Assembly (NCBI GenBank): GCA_045592105.1
Contig: JAZNUB010000033.1
Coordinates: forward strand, 1 to 64,000
Direction of reading: 5' to 3'
From: SIG636 sp045592105
GTDB lineage: Bacteria > Bacillota > Clostridia > Oscillospirales > CAG-382
DNA: 64,000 bases
Positions 39,551 through 48,207 of the stretch are shown here, in pieces; the first letter of the stretch is position 1, and every line of letters starts with the position of its first letter. The notes under the pieces were generated by a model, which saw only the letters and a list, made by a program, of their open reading frames with translations, searched no databases and had not been told where the DNA came from. The position numbers and the translations under genes are program-made.

Positions 39551-40183
39551 CTACGGCAGTATAAATTTAAGCAACTCGCTTGTTTTTTGGGCAGTATATA
39601 TGCCGCCGGAACAGTCCCCATACCCCCAGCTTACGCCAAGAAAATCAAACCCGCACGCTTTCGCCGTTAGACAGTCCGTTTGGGAATCGCCAATGAATAA
39701 AACCTTGCGCGGATTGGGGATGGAAGCAAGCGCGGCAAGCGGTATATCGCCCGCGGGCTTTCTGCTTCGCCCCTCGCACATACCGCAAACGGCAAAGAAG
39801 CTATCGCCAAAGAAATGGCGTATAAGCATTTTTGCCAAAAATTCGTCCTTGTTGGTGGCAACCGCCATTTTAACGCCTGCCGCTTTAAGCGTTGCTACGG
39901 CGTTTACCATATCGGGGTATGGCGTGGTACTGTCAAGCAGATGCTCGGCATAGTATGCGCGGAACTGCTCCATAGAAGAACGTATCGTTTCCAAGCCCGT
40001 ACCTTCGGGGAAACAACGCTCCATCAGCTTAAAAAGCCCGTCCCCTATCCTGCACCGCACCCCCTCGCGCTCCAGCGGGGGAAAAGAAAACCTTGAAAGC
40101 GCGTTGTTTACCGCTGAGGTTAGATCCCCCAGCGTGTCAAGCAACGTGCCGTCAAGGTCAAAAATTACCGTATCGTAAGTCAT
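39551..40183 (-). CDS. HAD-family phosphatase, phosphoglycolate phosphatase-like
   Basis: A 210-residue HAD hydrolase. Motif I is FDLDGTLLDTLGD (nucleophile Asp and acid Asp), motif II lies in VKMAVATNKDEF, and motif IV is FIGDSQTDCLTA. The helical cap domain spans about 18-85, a Gph/PGP type C1 cap. Substrate may be 2-phosphoglycolate, pyrophosphate or a sugar phosphate. The start codon overlaps the stop of acpP by 4 nt, so the two are translated together, an unusual partner for an acyl carrier protein. Confidence 0.85.
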   Translation of the reverse strand: MTYDTVIFDLDGTLLDTLGDLTSAVNNALSRFSFPPLEREGVRCRIGDGLFKLMERCFPEGTGLETIRSSMEQFRAYYAEHLLDSTTPYPDMVNAVATLKAAGVKMAVATNKDEFLAKMLIRHFFGDSFFAVCGMCEGRSRKPAGDIPLAALASIPNPRKVLFIGDSQTDCLTAKACGFDFLGVSWGYGDCSGGIYTAQKTSELLKFILP

Positions 40184-40413
40184 CTCTCGGAAGTAACGCG
40201 CTCAAGGTACTCAGCAACGTCACCAACGGTTTTAAGGGTAAGCGCATCCTCGTCGGATATAACGATGCCCATTTCGCTTTCAAGCGTCATAAGTATCTCA
40301 ACAAGGTCAAGAGAATCTGCACCCAAATCCTCCATTATGCTGCTATCCTCAGTAATCTCGGAAGCGTCTATTCTAAGCTGCTTGGACAAAACCTCAATAA
40401 TTCTTTCTTTCAT
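40180..40413 (-). CDS. acpP: Acyl carrier protein
   Basis: A 77-residue protein, the normal ACP size. The phosphopantetheine site is GADSLDLVEILMTLE, with the modified Ser in DSL. The N-terminus (MKERIIEVLSKQLRI) and the end (LTLKTVGDVAEYLERV) match AcpP. I use ATG 40413 with GGAGG 11 nt upstream; an earlier ATG at 40431 overlaps that ribosome site. It is not next to other fatty-acid genes in this window but to a HAD phosphatase, so it may be the main AcpP or an extra carrier for another pathway. Confidence 0.93.
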   Translation of the reverse strand: MKERIIEVLSKQLRIDASEITEDSSIMEDLGADSLDLVEILMTLESEMGIVISDEDALTLKTVGDVAEYLERVTSER

Positions 40414-40455
40414 AGTTATCAAAACCTCCATAAAATATTAAAAGTTATCCCTTGT

Positions 40456-40484
40456 ATAATAATATAAAAACTTTGGTTTGGCAA
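40456..40484 (-). promoter_or_regulatory. Promoter of acpP
   Basis: On the minus strand TTGCCA (40484-40479), a 17-bp spacer and TATTAT (40461-40456), about 43 bp before the ACP start. It is nearly back-to-back with the ruvC promoter (40510-40538). Confidence 0.7.
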
Positions 40485-40509
40485 TACCTTTTTTTATTTT
40501 TTTAAATTA

Positions 40510-40538
40510 TTGACTAAACAGCCCCTTTGTGTTAAAAT
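40510..40538 (+). promoter_or_regulatory. Promoter of the ruvCAB operon
   Basis: TTGACT (40510-40515), a 17-bp spacer and TAAAAT (40533-40538), 43 bp before the ruvC start. Confidence 0.75.
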
Positions 40539-40580
40539 GATACAGTATGGGAAATTATGCGGAGGATTGGGGGTGTTTGC

Positions 40581-41069
40581 GTGATAATACTGGGTATAGA
40601 CCCCGGCATTGCCACCGTTGGCTATGGCGTTGTTGCGGCGGAGGGCGGAAGCTTTCGCGCTTTGGAGTACGGCGCGATTATCACAAAAGCGCACACCCTT
40701 TTGGAAAACCGCATTTGCAAGATATACGATGAGGTTACTGATATTATCAAGCGGCACAAGCCCGATGCGATGGCTGTGGAGGAGCTGTTTTTTAACAAGA
40801 ACGTTAAAACGGCGATAGACGTTGCTCAAGGGCGCGGGGCGATATTGCTTGCGGCTTGTAAGTGCGGCGTTGATATATACGAGTACACTCCGCTTCAGAT
40901 AAAGCAAAACCTTGTTGGCTACGGCAGGGCGGAAAAGGGGCAGATAATGTATATGACGAAGCTGCTTTTAGGGCTTAAGGAAACCCCAAAGCCTGACGAT
41001 ACGGCGGATGCCTTGGCGATAGCCATTTGCCACGCGAATTTTATTATACACAATAGCTGGAGGGCGTAG
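40581..41069 (+). CDS. ruvC: Holliday junction resolvase RuvC
   Basis: A 162-residue endonuclease that cuts four-way junctions with RuvAB. The catalytic acidic residues are visible: LGIDPGIATVGYG (Asp), AVEELFFNKN (Glu), and PKPDDTADALAIAICH (two Asp). The conserved start of the family is V-I-I-L-G-I-D-P, which I place at GTG 40581 with a GGGGGT ribosome site 6 nt upstream; a longer reading from 40557 adds non-family residues. First gene of ruvC-ruvA-ruvB, 2 nt before ruvA. Confidence 0.94.
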   Translation: MIILGIDPGIATVGYGVVAAEGGSFRALEYGAIITKAHTLLENRICKIYDEVTDIIKRHKPDAMAVEELFFNKNVKTAIDVAQGRGAILLAACKCGVDIYEYTPLQIKQNLVGYGRAEKGQIMYMTKLLLGLKETPKPDDTADALAIAICHANFIIHNSWRA

Positions 41070-41071
41070 AG

Positions 41072-41659
41072 ATGTACTATTACATAAAGGGCGAGCTTGT
41101 TCATTTAAGCGAGGATTTTGCCGCTATTGACTGTAACGGCGTGTGCTATAAGCTGTGGATAAGCGGAACAAGCTATTCCGCGCTTGCGCCGTTGTTCGGC
41201 AAGAAGGCACAGCTTTACACCTATCTTAACGTGAGAGAGGACGTGTTGGAGCTTTACGGCTTTGCCACCGAGGAGGAGGGGGAGCTTTTCAGGCTTCTTA
41301 TCTCGGTATCGGGCGTGGGGCCGAAGGCGGCGTGCAGTATACTTACGGGGCTTAACGTTAACCAGCTTGCCGCGGCCATAAACGCGGGGGATGCAAAGGC
41401 GATAAGCCGCGCACAGGGCATAGGCTTAAAGACCGCGCAGAAGATAATACTGGAGCTTGGCGGGAAGATAGCAAAAAGCGGCATAAGCGGCACGGTAGAG
41501 GGCGCAGTACCCACCGTGGCAGACAGCGGCGCTATGGACGCGCTTTTGGTGCTTGGCTACAGTAGGGCAGAGGCGGCGGCGGCGCTAAAGGGTGTGGACA
41601 GCACTTTGAGCTTGGAAGAGAAGATAGCAGAAGCGTTGAAACGCTTATCCATAATATAA
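41072..41659 (+). CDS. ruvA: Holliday junction DNA helicase subunit RuvA
   Basis: A 195-residue protein with the OB domain (MYYYIKGELVHL, ERDVLELYGFA-like segment REDVLELYGFATEEEG), the tandem helix-hairpin-helix region (LLISVSGVGPKAACSIL, GIGLKTAQKIILELGGKI) and a C-terminal UBA-like domain III that contacts RuvB (ALLVLGYSRAEAAAALKGV). RuvA tetramers bind the junction and load RuvB rings. The GAGG ribosome site overlaps the end of ruvC. Confidence 0.95.
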   Translation: MYYYIKGELVHLSEDFAAIDCNGVCYKLWISGTSYSALAPLFGKKAQLYTYLNVREDVLELYGFATEEEGELFRLLISVSGVGPKAACSILTGLNVNQLAAAINAGDAKAISRAQGIGLKTAQKIILELGGKIAKSGISGTVEGAVPTVADSGAMDALLVLGYSRAEAAAALKGVDSTLSLEEKIAEALKRLSII

Positions 41660-41680
41660 CGGCTAAAGGGGGCGGAGCAG

Positions 41681-42748
41681 ATGCCGCTTAACACCGGTAG
41701 TGAATACGAATTTGATTATGAAAGCCGCCTGATGGCTATGGAAGAGAACGCGGAGGACGCGGAGAACGAAAGCTCCTTGCGCCCTAAGACTATGGAGGAT
41801 TACGTTGGGCAGGAGAAGGTTAAGGAGAACCTATCCGTGTTTATTGCCGCCGCAAAGGAGCGCGGCGATAACCTTGACCACGTTTTGCTTCACGGCCCAC
41901 CCGGTTTGGGTAAAACCACGCTTTCTATGATAATAGCGGAGGAGCTTGGCGTTAGCTTGAAGGTGACAAGCGGCCCCGCGATAGAGAAGGGGCGCGATCT
42001 TGCGGCACTTCTTACAACGCTTGGAAGAAACGATATTCTTTTTATAGACGAGATACACCGTTTGCCCCGTCAGGTGGAGGAGGTGCTGTACTCCGCAATG
42101 GAGGACTACGCCTTGGATTTGATGATGGGCAAGGGCCCTGCGGCACGCAGTATACGCATACCCCTAAAGCCGTTTACGCTTATCGGCGCAACAACGCGTG
42201 CTGGGCAGCTATCCGCACCGCTTAGGGATAGGTTTGGTATGCTTTTCCGCTTGGAGATGTATACCCCGAAGGAGCTTGCAAGCATCGTAACCCGCAGCGC
42301 GGGTATACTTGGGATAGACATACTGCCCGACGGTGCTTTGGAGATAGCAAAACGCTCGCGTGGGACACCGCGTATAGCCAACCGCTTGCTAAAGCGCGTG
42401 CGCGATTTTGCGCAGATTATGGGTGACGGGGTTATTGACCGTGCGATAGCGGATAAGGCGTTGGCAAGCCTTGATATAGACGCTTTGGGGCTTGATGCAA
42501 CGGATAGGCGTATGCTAACGGCTATAATAAAGCATTTCGGCGGCGGCCCCGTTGGCTTGGAAACGCTTGCGGCGGTAACGGGTGAGGAAGCCGTTACGCT
42601 TGAGGACGTGTACGAGCCGTATCTTCTTCAGCTTGGGTTTATTAACCGCACGCCGCGCGGCAGATGTGCCACGGCGGGTGCGTACAGGCACATGGGCTTT
42701 GTTCCGCCAAAGGATGCGGCAGAGCAAACGAAAATATTTAACGATTAA
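41681..42748 (+). CDS. ruvB: Holliday junction branch migration ATPase RuvB
   Basis: A 355-residue AAA+ motor. Opening LRPKTMEDYVGQEKVKENL is typical; Walker A GPPGLGKTTLS, Walker B ILFIDEIHRL, sensor 1 GATTRAGQLSAPLRDRFG, arginine finger in RDRF, and the C-terminal winged helix (GFINRTPRGRCATAGAYRHMG). It pumps DNA through the RuvA-bound junction. Ribosome site AAGGGGGCGGAG at 41665. The N-terminus is about 20 residues longer than average before LRPKT. Confidence 0.96.
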   Translation: MPLNTGSEYEFDYESRLMAMEENAEDAENESSLRPKTMEDYVGQEKVKENLSVFIAAAKERGDNLDHVLLHGPPGLGKTTLSMIIAEELGVSLKVTSGPAIEKGRDLAALLTTLGRNDILFIDEIHRLPRQVEEVLYSAMEDYALDLMMGKGPAARSIRIPLKPFTLIGATTRAGQLSAPLRDRFGMLFRLEMYTPKELASIVTRSAGILGIDILPDGALEIAKRSRGTPRIANRLLKRVRDFAQIMGDGVIDRAIADKALASLDIDALGLDATDRRMLTAIIKHFGGGPVGLETLAAVTGEEAVTLEDVYEPYLLQLGFINRTPRGRCATAGAYRHMGFVPPKDAAEQTKIFND

Positions 42749-42762
42749 AAGGGGTGCTTGCT

Positions 42763-43620
42763 ATGTTTGTGGCATCTGAATGGAAAGACTATACTTTGCT
42801 TGACGCGGGCGGCGGCAAGCGCCTTGAAAGATGGGGCAAATATATTCTTCAACGCCCCGACCCACAGGTTATCTGGGGCGGTGGCGACCGCGCGGAATGG
42901 AAAAAGGCGCACGGGATATACAGCCGTTCATCGGGCGGTGGCGGCAGCTGGATAAAAAAGGATATGCCTGAGGAATGGGAGATAAGCTACGGCGATATAC
43001 GCTTTTGCGTTTCCCCGATGGGCTTTAAGCACACGGGCGTTTTCCCCGAGCAGGCGGCTAACTGGGATTGGTTTTCAGAGCTTATAAGGAACGCGGGCAG
43101 GCCGATAAAGCTTTTAAATTTGTTTGCATACACGGGCGGCGCATCTATCGCGGCGGCAAAGGCGGGCGCGTTTGTGTGCCACGTTGATGCATCCAAGGGT
43201 ATGGTTGCGCGCGCAAAGCTTAACGCACAGCTAAGCGGCGTAAGGCAGGAGGGCATCCGCTATATTGTGGACGATTGCTTTAAGTTCGTTCGCAGGGAGC
43301 AAAGGCGCGGCAACAAATACGATGCCATTATTTTAGATCCTCCCTCCTATGGGCGCGGGCCTAACGGCGAAAAATGGTCGCTTGAGGCGGATTTGGATGG
43401 GCTTGTGGCAGACCTTTTGCCGCTTCTTTCGGACGAGCCTTTGTTTGTGCTTCTTAACTCCTATACGGCGGGGCTTTCCCCCTCCACCTGCGGCTATATC
43501 TTGGGCTTGGCGCTTAGAAAACGCTTTGGCGGCAGGGTGGATAGTGACGAGCTGGGGCTTCCCGTTAAGGCAAGCGGCTTGTGCTTGCCCTGCGGTGCTT
43601 CCGCAAGGTTCACGGTTTAG
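42763..43620 (+). CDS. SAM-dependent methyltransferase, rRNA (cytosine) RlmI/RlmK-like
   Basis: A 285-residue class I methyltransferase. The SAM-binding motif I is LLNLFAYTGGASIAAAKAGA, followed by VCHVDASKGMVARAKLNAQLSG (motif II), VDDCFKFVRREQRR (motif III) and the catalytic-type DPPSYGRGPNGEKW (motif IV). An N-terminal domain with GFKHTGVFPEQAANWDWF precedes it. This order fits YwbD/RlmI-like 23S rRNA methyltransferases without a PUA domain. ATG 42763 has AAAGGGG 9 nt upstream; the earlier in-frame start overlaps that site. In line with ruvB and the ecf genes. Confidence 0.8.
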   Translation: MFVASEWKDYTLLDAGGGKRLERWGKYILQRPDPQVIWGGGDRAEWKKAHGIYSRSSGGGGSWIKKDMPEEWEISYGDIRFCVSPMGFKHTGVFPEQAANWDWFSELIRNAGRPIKLLNLFAYTGGASIAAAKAGAFVCHVDASKGMVARAKLNAQLSGVRQEGIRYIVDDCFKFVRREQRRGNKYDAIILDPPSYGRGPNGEKWSLEADLDGLVADLLPLLSDEPLFVLLNSYTAGLSPSTCGYILGLALRKRFGGRVDSDELGLPVKASGLCLPCGASARFTV

Positions 43621-43628
43621 AGGTGTTT

Positions 43629-44465
43629 ATGTCTTATATAGAAATAAAAGACCTTGCCTTCTCCTACAGCGAAGAGGGCGAAAGGATATTCAACGGGCTT
43701 AATCTGTGCTTTGAAAAGGGCACTTATACCGCGATACTTGGCAGGAACGGAAGCGGTAAAAGCACGCTTGCAAAGCTGCTTTGCGGTATATTACAGCCTA
43801 TCGGCGGCAGTGTTACGGTTGGCGGGCTTTCCACCTCTGACGAGGAGCAGCTTTATAAGCTTCGCCGTAGCTGCGGTATGATTTTTCAAAACCCCGACAA
43901 CCAGATTGTAGCAAGCGTTGTGGAGGAGGACGTTGCCTTCGCGCCGGAGAATTTGGGCGTGCCCTCCAAGGAGATACGCCGGATAGTGGACGAATCGCTT
44001 GCGCTGGTGGGGATGAGTGAGTACGCAAAGCACTCCACCTATAAGCTTTCGGGCGGGCAGAAGCAACGCGTTGCGATAGCGGGCGTGCTTGCTATGCGGC
44101 CTAACTGTATTATATTTGACGAAGCAACGGCAATGCTGGACCCTATAGGCAGGCGCGATATAACGGCTACTATGCGCCGCCTTAACAAAGAGAACGGCAT
44201 AACGGTAATAAATATAACGCATTATATGAACGAGGCGGCAGAGGCTGACCGCGTTGTTGTGCTGGACGGTGGCGCCGTATTGCTGGACGGAACGCCCACG
44301 CAGGTGTTTTCCGAGGGTGAAAAGCTGCGCGCGGCAAAGCTTGCCACACCGCAGATAACCGAGCTTTGCGATATGCTGAAGGAGCGCGGCGTTAAGCTGC
44401 CCGATGGCATACTGCATACAATGCAGGCGGCTGATGCGATAGAGAACTACGTTAAAGGACTGTAA
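43629..44465 (+). CDS. ecfA1: Energy-coupling factor transporter ATPase EcfA1
   Basis: A 278-residue ABC ATPase of vitamin ECF transporters. Walker A GRNGSGKSTL, Q-loop FQNPDNQIVASVVEEDVAFAPENLGV (the family marker), signature LSGGQKQRV, Walker B CIIFDEATAMLD, His in ITHYM. It pairs with EcfA2 on EcfT to drive several interchangeable S components. I use ATG 43629 (AGAGGTG upstream) since the frame is open further back inside the methyltransferase gene. EcfA2 follows after 5 nt. Confidence 0.95.
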   Translation: MSYIEIKDLAFSYSEEGERIFNGLNLCFEKGTYTAILGRNGSGKSTLAKLLCGILQPIGGSVTVGGLSTSDEEQLYKLRRSCGMIFQNPDNQIVASVVEEDVAFAPENLGVPSKEIRRIVDESLALVGMSEYAKHSTYKLSGGQKQRVAIAGVLAMRPNCIIFDEATAMLDPIGRRDITATMRRLNKENGITVINITHYMNEAAEADRVVVLDGGAVLLDGTPTQVFSEGEKLRAAKLATPQITELCDMLKERGVKLPDGILHTMQAADAIENYVKGL

Positions 44466-44470
44466 AACAG

Positions 44471-45349
44471 ATGTCTTGTATAGAGGTAAAAAATATAAGC
44501 GTTGTGTACGGTGCGGGTACTCCGTTTGAGAAGCGCGCGCTGGACAACGTTAGTATAGATTTCGGCAGTGACCGTGTTGTTGGGCTTATAGGGCACACGG
44601 GTAGCGGCAAAAGCACGCTTGCGATGCTGCTTAACGGGCTTAACAAGCCTACCGAGGGTACGGTGTTGCTTGACGGAAAGGATATATGGGCAAAGCCCAA
44701 GGAGATAAGCAAGGTGCGCTTTCGCGTGGGGCTTGCTTTTCAGTATCCCGAATATCAGCTTTTTGAGGAAACGGTTTATAAGGATATAGCCTTCGGCCCT
44801 AAAAATATGGGGATGAAGGACGAACAGCTTGATAGTGCCGTTAGGGCGGCGGCGCGTTTTTGCGGTATACCCGAAAGCACGTTTGAAAAATCTCCGTTTG
44901 AGCTGTCGGGCGGGCAGAAAAGGCGCGTTGCGATAGCGGGCGTTGCCGCAATGGACCCCGATGTGCTTGTGCTGGACGAGCCTGCCGCAGGGCTTGACCC
45001 CGCCGGGCGCGAGGAGATAATAGGCGGGCTTTTGCAGTACCGTAGAGAGCGCAAAAATACTATGATAATAATCTCGCACAGTATGGAGGATATTGCAAAA
45101 TACTCCGATTATATAGTTGTGCTTGACCACGGAAGGGTGCACATGCAAGGCACTCCTGCCGAGGTATTTATGGATGCCGAAAAGCTTTTTGAGGCATCGC
45201 TTGACCTGCCGCAGGTAACAAAGCTTTTCGTAGAGCTTAAAAAGCGTTTTCTTGCGGAGGAAACGGATGTTTACACGGTTAAAGAGGGCGTGCGCCGTAT
45301 AAGCGCGCTTATAGAAAAAAGGCAAAAAACAGGAGAAGCCAATGCTTAA
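44471..45349 (+). CDS. ecfA2: Energy-coupling factor transporter ATPase EcfA2
   Basis: A 292-residue partner ATPase. Walker A GHTGSGKSTL, Q-loop FQYPEYQLFEETVYKDIAFGPKNMG (EcfA2-type), signature LSGGQKRRV, Walker B VLVLDEPAAGLD, His in ISHSM. The last part (SALIEKRQKTGEANA) overlaps ecfT by 8 nt. It forms the asymmetric EcfA1A2 dimer. The ribosome site is weak, so coupling from ecfA1 is likely. Confidence 0.95.
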   Translation: MSCIEVKNISVVYGAGTPFEKRALDNVSIDFGSDRVVGLIGHTGSGKSTLAMLLNGLNKPTEGTVLLDGKDIWAKPKEISKVRFRVGLAFQYPEYQLFEETVYKDIAFGPKNMGMKDEQLDSAVRAAARFCGIPESTFEKSPFELSGGQKRRVAIAGVAAMDPDVLVLDEPAAGLDPAGREEIIGGLLQYRRERKNTMIIISHSMEDIAKYSDYIVVLDHGRVHMQGTPAEVFMDAEKLFEASLDLPQVTKLFVELKKRFLAEETDVYTVKEGVRRISALIEKRQKTGEANA

Positions 45350-46157
45350 AGATATAACCTTGGGGCAGTTTTTTCCGGGGAAATCACTACTGCATAAAAC
45401 TGACCCGCGATTTAAAATTTTAATACTTTTGGCGTTCCTTGTAAGTGTTATTGCCGCAAAAAGCGTTTATTCCTTTGCGCTTACGGTTTTTGTAACGGTT
45501 ATGCTTGTGGTGCTATCACGCATACCCTTTAAAACAGTTATCAAAAACTTAAAGCCGCTTATATTTATTCTTGTCTTTACGGGCATACTTAACGTGTTCC
45601 TTTACAAGGGCGAAACAATGCTTGTGCATTGGCGTTTTATAAGCATTTACAAAGAGGGTATTATTTACGCGGCGTTTATGATGATAAGGCTTGTGTGCCT
45701 TGTAACGGGTAGCTTTGTTGTGCTAACCTACACAACCTCGCCGCTTGATATGACGGATGCTTTGGAAAGCCTTTTGTATCCGTTTAAGCTTATCAAGCTG
45801 CCCGTGCACGAGTTTGCTATGATGATGACTATTGCGCTTAGGTTTATCCCCACGCTTATCGAGGAAACGGACAAAATTATGAGCGCGCAGAAGGCAAGGG
45901 GCGCGGATATGGAATCCGGCGGGCTTTTAAAGCGTGCCAAGGCGCTTATACCCATACTTGTGCCGTTGTTCGTGTCGTCATTCCGCAGGGCGGATGAGCT
46001 TGCAGAGGCTATGGAGTGCCGTTGCTACCACGGCGGTGAGGGCAGAACCAAGATGAAGCAGATGAAATGCACCTTTGGCGATTGGCTGTTCTTTATCGTT
46101 ATGCTTGGCGAATGCGTTGCCATTTTCTTCATAAACGGCTTTGGGGTGAGAATATAA
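45342..46157 (+). CDS. ecfT: Energy-coupling factor transmembrane protein EcfT
   Basis: A 271-residue membrane protein (about five to six helices). The opening GQFFPGKSLLHKTDPRFKIL is diagnostic of EcfT. The coupling-helix motifs ARG are seen in SAQKARGADME and RRADELAEAMECRCYHGG. It joins the ATPases to S components such as FolT (62305). Start 45342 overlaps ecfA2, and its stop shares TAATG with truA at 46157. Confidence 0.95.
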   Translation: MLKDITLGQFFPGKSLLHKTDPRFKILILLAFLVSVIAAKSVYSFALTVFVTVMLVVLSRIPFKTVIKNLKPLIFILVFTGILNVFLYKGETMLVHWRFISIYKEGIIYAAFMMIRLVCLVTGSFVVLTYTTSPLDMTDALESLLYPFKLIKLPVHEFAMMMTIALRFIPTLIEETDKIMSAQKARGADMESGGLLKRAKALIPILVPLFVSSFRRADELAEAMECRCYHGGEGRTKMKQMKCTFGDWLFFIVMLGECVAIFFINGFGVRI

Positions 46158-46924
46158 TGGCGGTGTACGCTATAACGCTTGCTTACCGCGGCAGTAATTT
46201 CAGCGGCTGGCAGGTGCAAAAAAACGCTCCGTCTATACAAGCCGCAGTTCAAAACGCGGTGGAAAAGGTGTTTGGCACGCGGCTGGACGTAACGGGCTGC
46301 AGCCGCACGGACAGCGGCGTTCACGCGCTGGGCTATGTGTGCCATATCGAAAGCGAAAAGCTTATTGATACGGAAAAGCTGCCGCTGGCGTTGAATATGC
46401 ACCTTCCGCAGGATATAAGCGCGATTTCCGCAAGGCTTGAAAAGGCGGATTTCCACGCTCGATACAGTGCTTTGGGCAAGGAATACGTTTATTATATACG
46501 CAACAGCCGCATAAGAAGCCCGTTTGATGCGGGGCTTAGCTATCAATACCCATTTGAGCTGGACGTTGAAAGGCTTGGAGAGCTTGGCAGGGCGTACGTG
46601 GGCAAGCACGATTTCCGCGCGTTTATGTCGGCAGGAAGCAAGATAACCGATACCGTTCGCACCGTGTACTATTTCAACGTGTGCGAGGAGAATGGCGTGG
46701 TGCAAATAACCGTTGGCGCAAACGGGTTTCTATACAATATGGTGCGTATAATGGTTGGCACCTTGCTTAAGGCGCACGGTGGTAGCTGTGATATCAAAGC
46801 CGCGCTTGAAACGAAATGCAGGCAAAGCGCAGGGCCTACCGCACCTGCCTGTGGGCTGTACTTAAACAGGGTTTTCTATAACGAGGAAGAGCTTAAAAGC
46901 AGGATAGCGGAATTTAATTTTTAG
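46157..46924 (+). CDS. truA: tRNA pseudouridine(38-40) synthase TruA
   Basis: A 255-residue enzyme that converts uridines 38-40 of the anticodon arm to pseudouridine. Motifs: AYRGSNFSGWQVQ, TGCSRTDSGVHALGYVCH (catalytic Asp in RTDSGVHA), FHARYSALGKEYVYYI, FRAFMSAGSKITDTVRTVY and GFLYNMVRIMVGTLL. Start ATG 46157 overlaps the ecfT stop. The ecfA1-ecfA2-ecfT-truA order is a classic Firmicutes arrangement, often followed by ribosomal protein genes, which are absent here. Confidence 0.96.
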   Translation: MAVYAITLAYRGSNFSGWQVQKNAPSIQAAVQNAVEKVFGTRLDVTGCSRTDSGVHALGYVCHIESEKLIDTEKLPLALNMHLPQDISAISARLEKADFHARYSALGKEYVYYIRNSRIRSPFDAGLSYQYPFELDVERLGELGRAYVGKHDFRAFMSAGSKITDTVRTVYYFNVCEENGVVQITVGANGFLYNMVRIMVGTLLKAHGGSCDIKAALETKCRQSAGPTAPACGLYLNRVFYNEEELKSRIAEFNF

Positions 46925-46959
46925 TTAAGCGTTAAAGAGTATAAAAGGAGGTGGCGCAA

Positions 46960-48207
46960 ATGAGCGTGTTTTCGGTGTTTGGCAACAAAAACAAGCAAAA
47001 GGCAAACGATAACGAAAGCCATTATCGCCGTCTTTGCACGGTTTCTGCCGTTGCAAAGTACGCGTGCCTTATTTTGTGCCTCGCCTTGGTGCTTTACGGG
47101 TTCTCCTTTAGAACGGACGAGATTAATGCGGACAATTTTAATTATCTGCTTAACTACCTTGGAGAGGGCGAAACCGACGTAAAAGCATACAAAACCATAT
47201 ATTTTGACAACAACGATACCAATAGGTTTTCTATCGTTAGAGGTGACCTTGCGGTGGTGAACGATAGCGGAAGCGCAGTATATACGCTTGCAGGCTTGAG
47301 GCGTTCGGTAGACTCGGCGCTTAAGCTGGACAGCCCGCAGGTTCTGTCCAGCGCAAAGTATATGTATATCTACGATTTGGGCGGTACCGACCTTGTTATT
47401 AAAAGCACGCTTGAAACCGTGCATACCGTAAGCTACAACTACCCGTTAAGGGGTGCGGCGGTTACGGATAGCGGCTACTTTGCGCTGATAGGCGAGGAGA
47501 AAACAAGCCGCAGCTCCGTTTACGTTTATGATGACAGCTTTCGCGTTATATACGATTGTGCATACGGTAGCTTGTATACGCTTTCCGTTGACCTTAACGA
47601 TGATGCAAGCAGGCTGCTTACCGCTTCCGTTGAAGCGGAGGGGGGCGAGTTTTTAACAACCCTTTATATGTATTCGCTAAACGAGAAGGAGCCGCTTGCA
47701 AAGCAGCTTATAGCAGGTGAGTATCCGTATAAGGTTGCGTTTACCAAAAACGGCGGCTTTATGCTTTTAACCAACCTTTGCCTAAGAGTGTACGACGGCA
47801 AGGCTAACCTTGTTTCCACGCTGGAGTTTGGGGAAGCGGGCATAAGCAACTATCATATTGGCGACAAGTATTTTATAAGGCAGTATTCTATATCCACGCT
47901 TTCTGCCGCCGTTAAGGTGGAGGTTTACAGCGCGGCGGACGGTAGCCTTGTATGGGAAAGCTCCTATAACGAGGGTACGCGCCTTGCGAAAAGCTGTGGG
48001 GACAACGTGTATATAGCCAGCGGCAACGAAATGACCGTGGTGAGCCTTGAAAGCGGCAAGGAATGCACCGTGCAGATAGAGGGCGAAACGGTGGACGTTT
48101 TGGAGATAGAGGAGGGGAAGGCTCTTGTTATCTCCAAGGGTATGGCAAGCGTTTTGGATTACGCCGCGTTGCTTATTAAAGAAGGGGAAGAATCATGGGC
48201 GCAATAA
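46960..48207 (+). CDS. DUF5711 family membrane-anchored beta-propeller-like protein
   Basis: A 415-residue protein with one N-terminal membrane helix (VAKYACLILCLALVLYGFSF, about 35-55) and a large extracellular part with repeated beta-blade patterns (GDLAVVNDSGSAVYTLAG, GYFALIGEEKTSRSSVYVYDD, GGFMLLTNLCLRVYDG, GDNVYIASGNEMTVVSLESG). Size and pattern fit DUF5711, usually encoded beside CvpA in Clostridia. ATG 46960 has GGAGG 8 nt upstream. Its end overlaps the CvpA gene by 13 nt, so the two products likely work together at the membrane. Confidence 0.8.
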   Translation: MSVFSVFGNKNKQKANDNESHYRRLCTVSAVAKYACLILCLALVLYGFSFRTDEINADNFNYLLNYLGEGETDVKAYKTIYFDNNDTNRFSIVRGDLAVVNDSGSAVYTLAGLRRSVDSALKLDSPQVLSSAKYMYIYDLGGTDLVIKSTLETVHTVSYNYPLRGAAVTDSGYFALIGEEKTSRSSVYVYDDSFRVIYDCAYGSLYTLSVDLNDDASRLLTASVEAEGGEFLTTLYMYSLNEKEPLAKQLIAGEYPYKVAFTKNGGFMLLTNLCLRVYDGKANLVSTLEFGEAGISNYHIGDKYFIRQYSISTLSAAVKVEVYSAADGSLVWESSYNEGTRLAKSCGDNVYIASGNEMTVVSLESGKECTVQIEGETVDVLEIEEGKALVISKGMASVLDYAALLIKEGEESWAQ

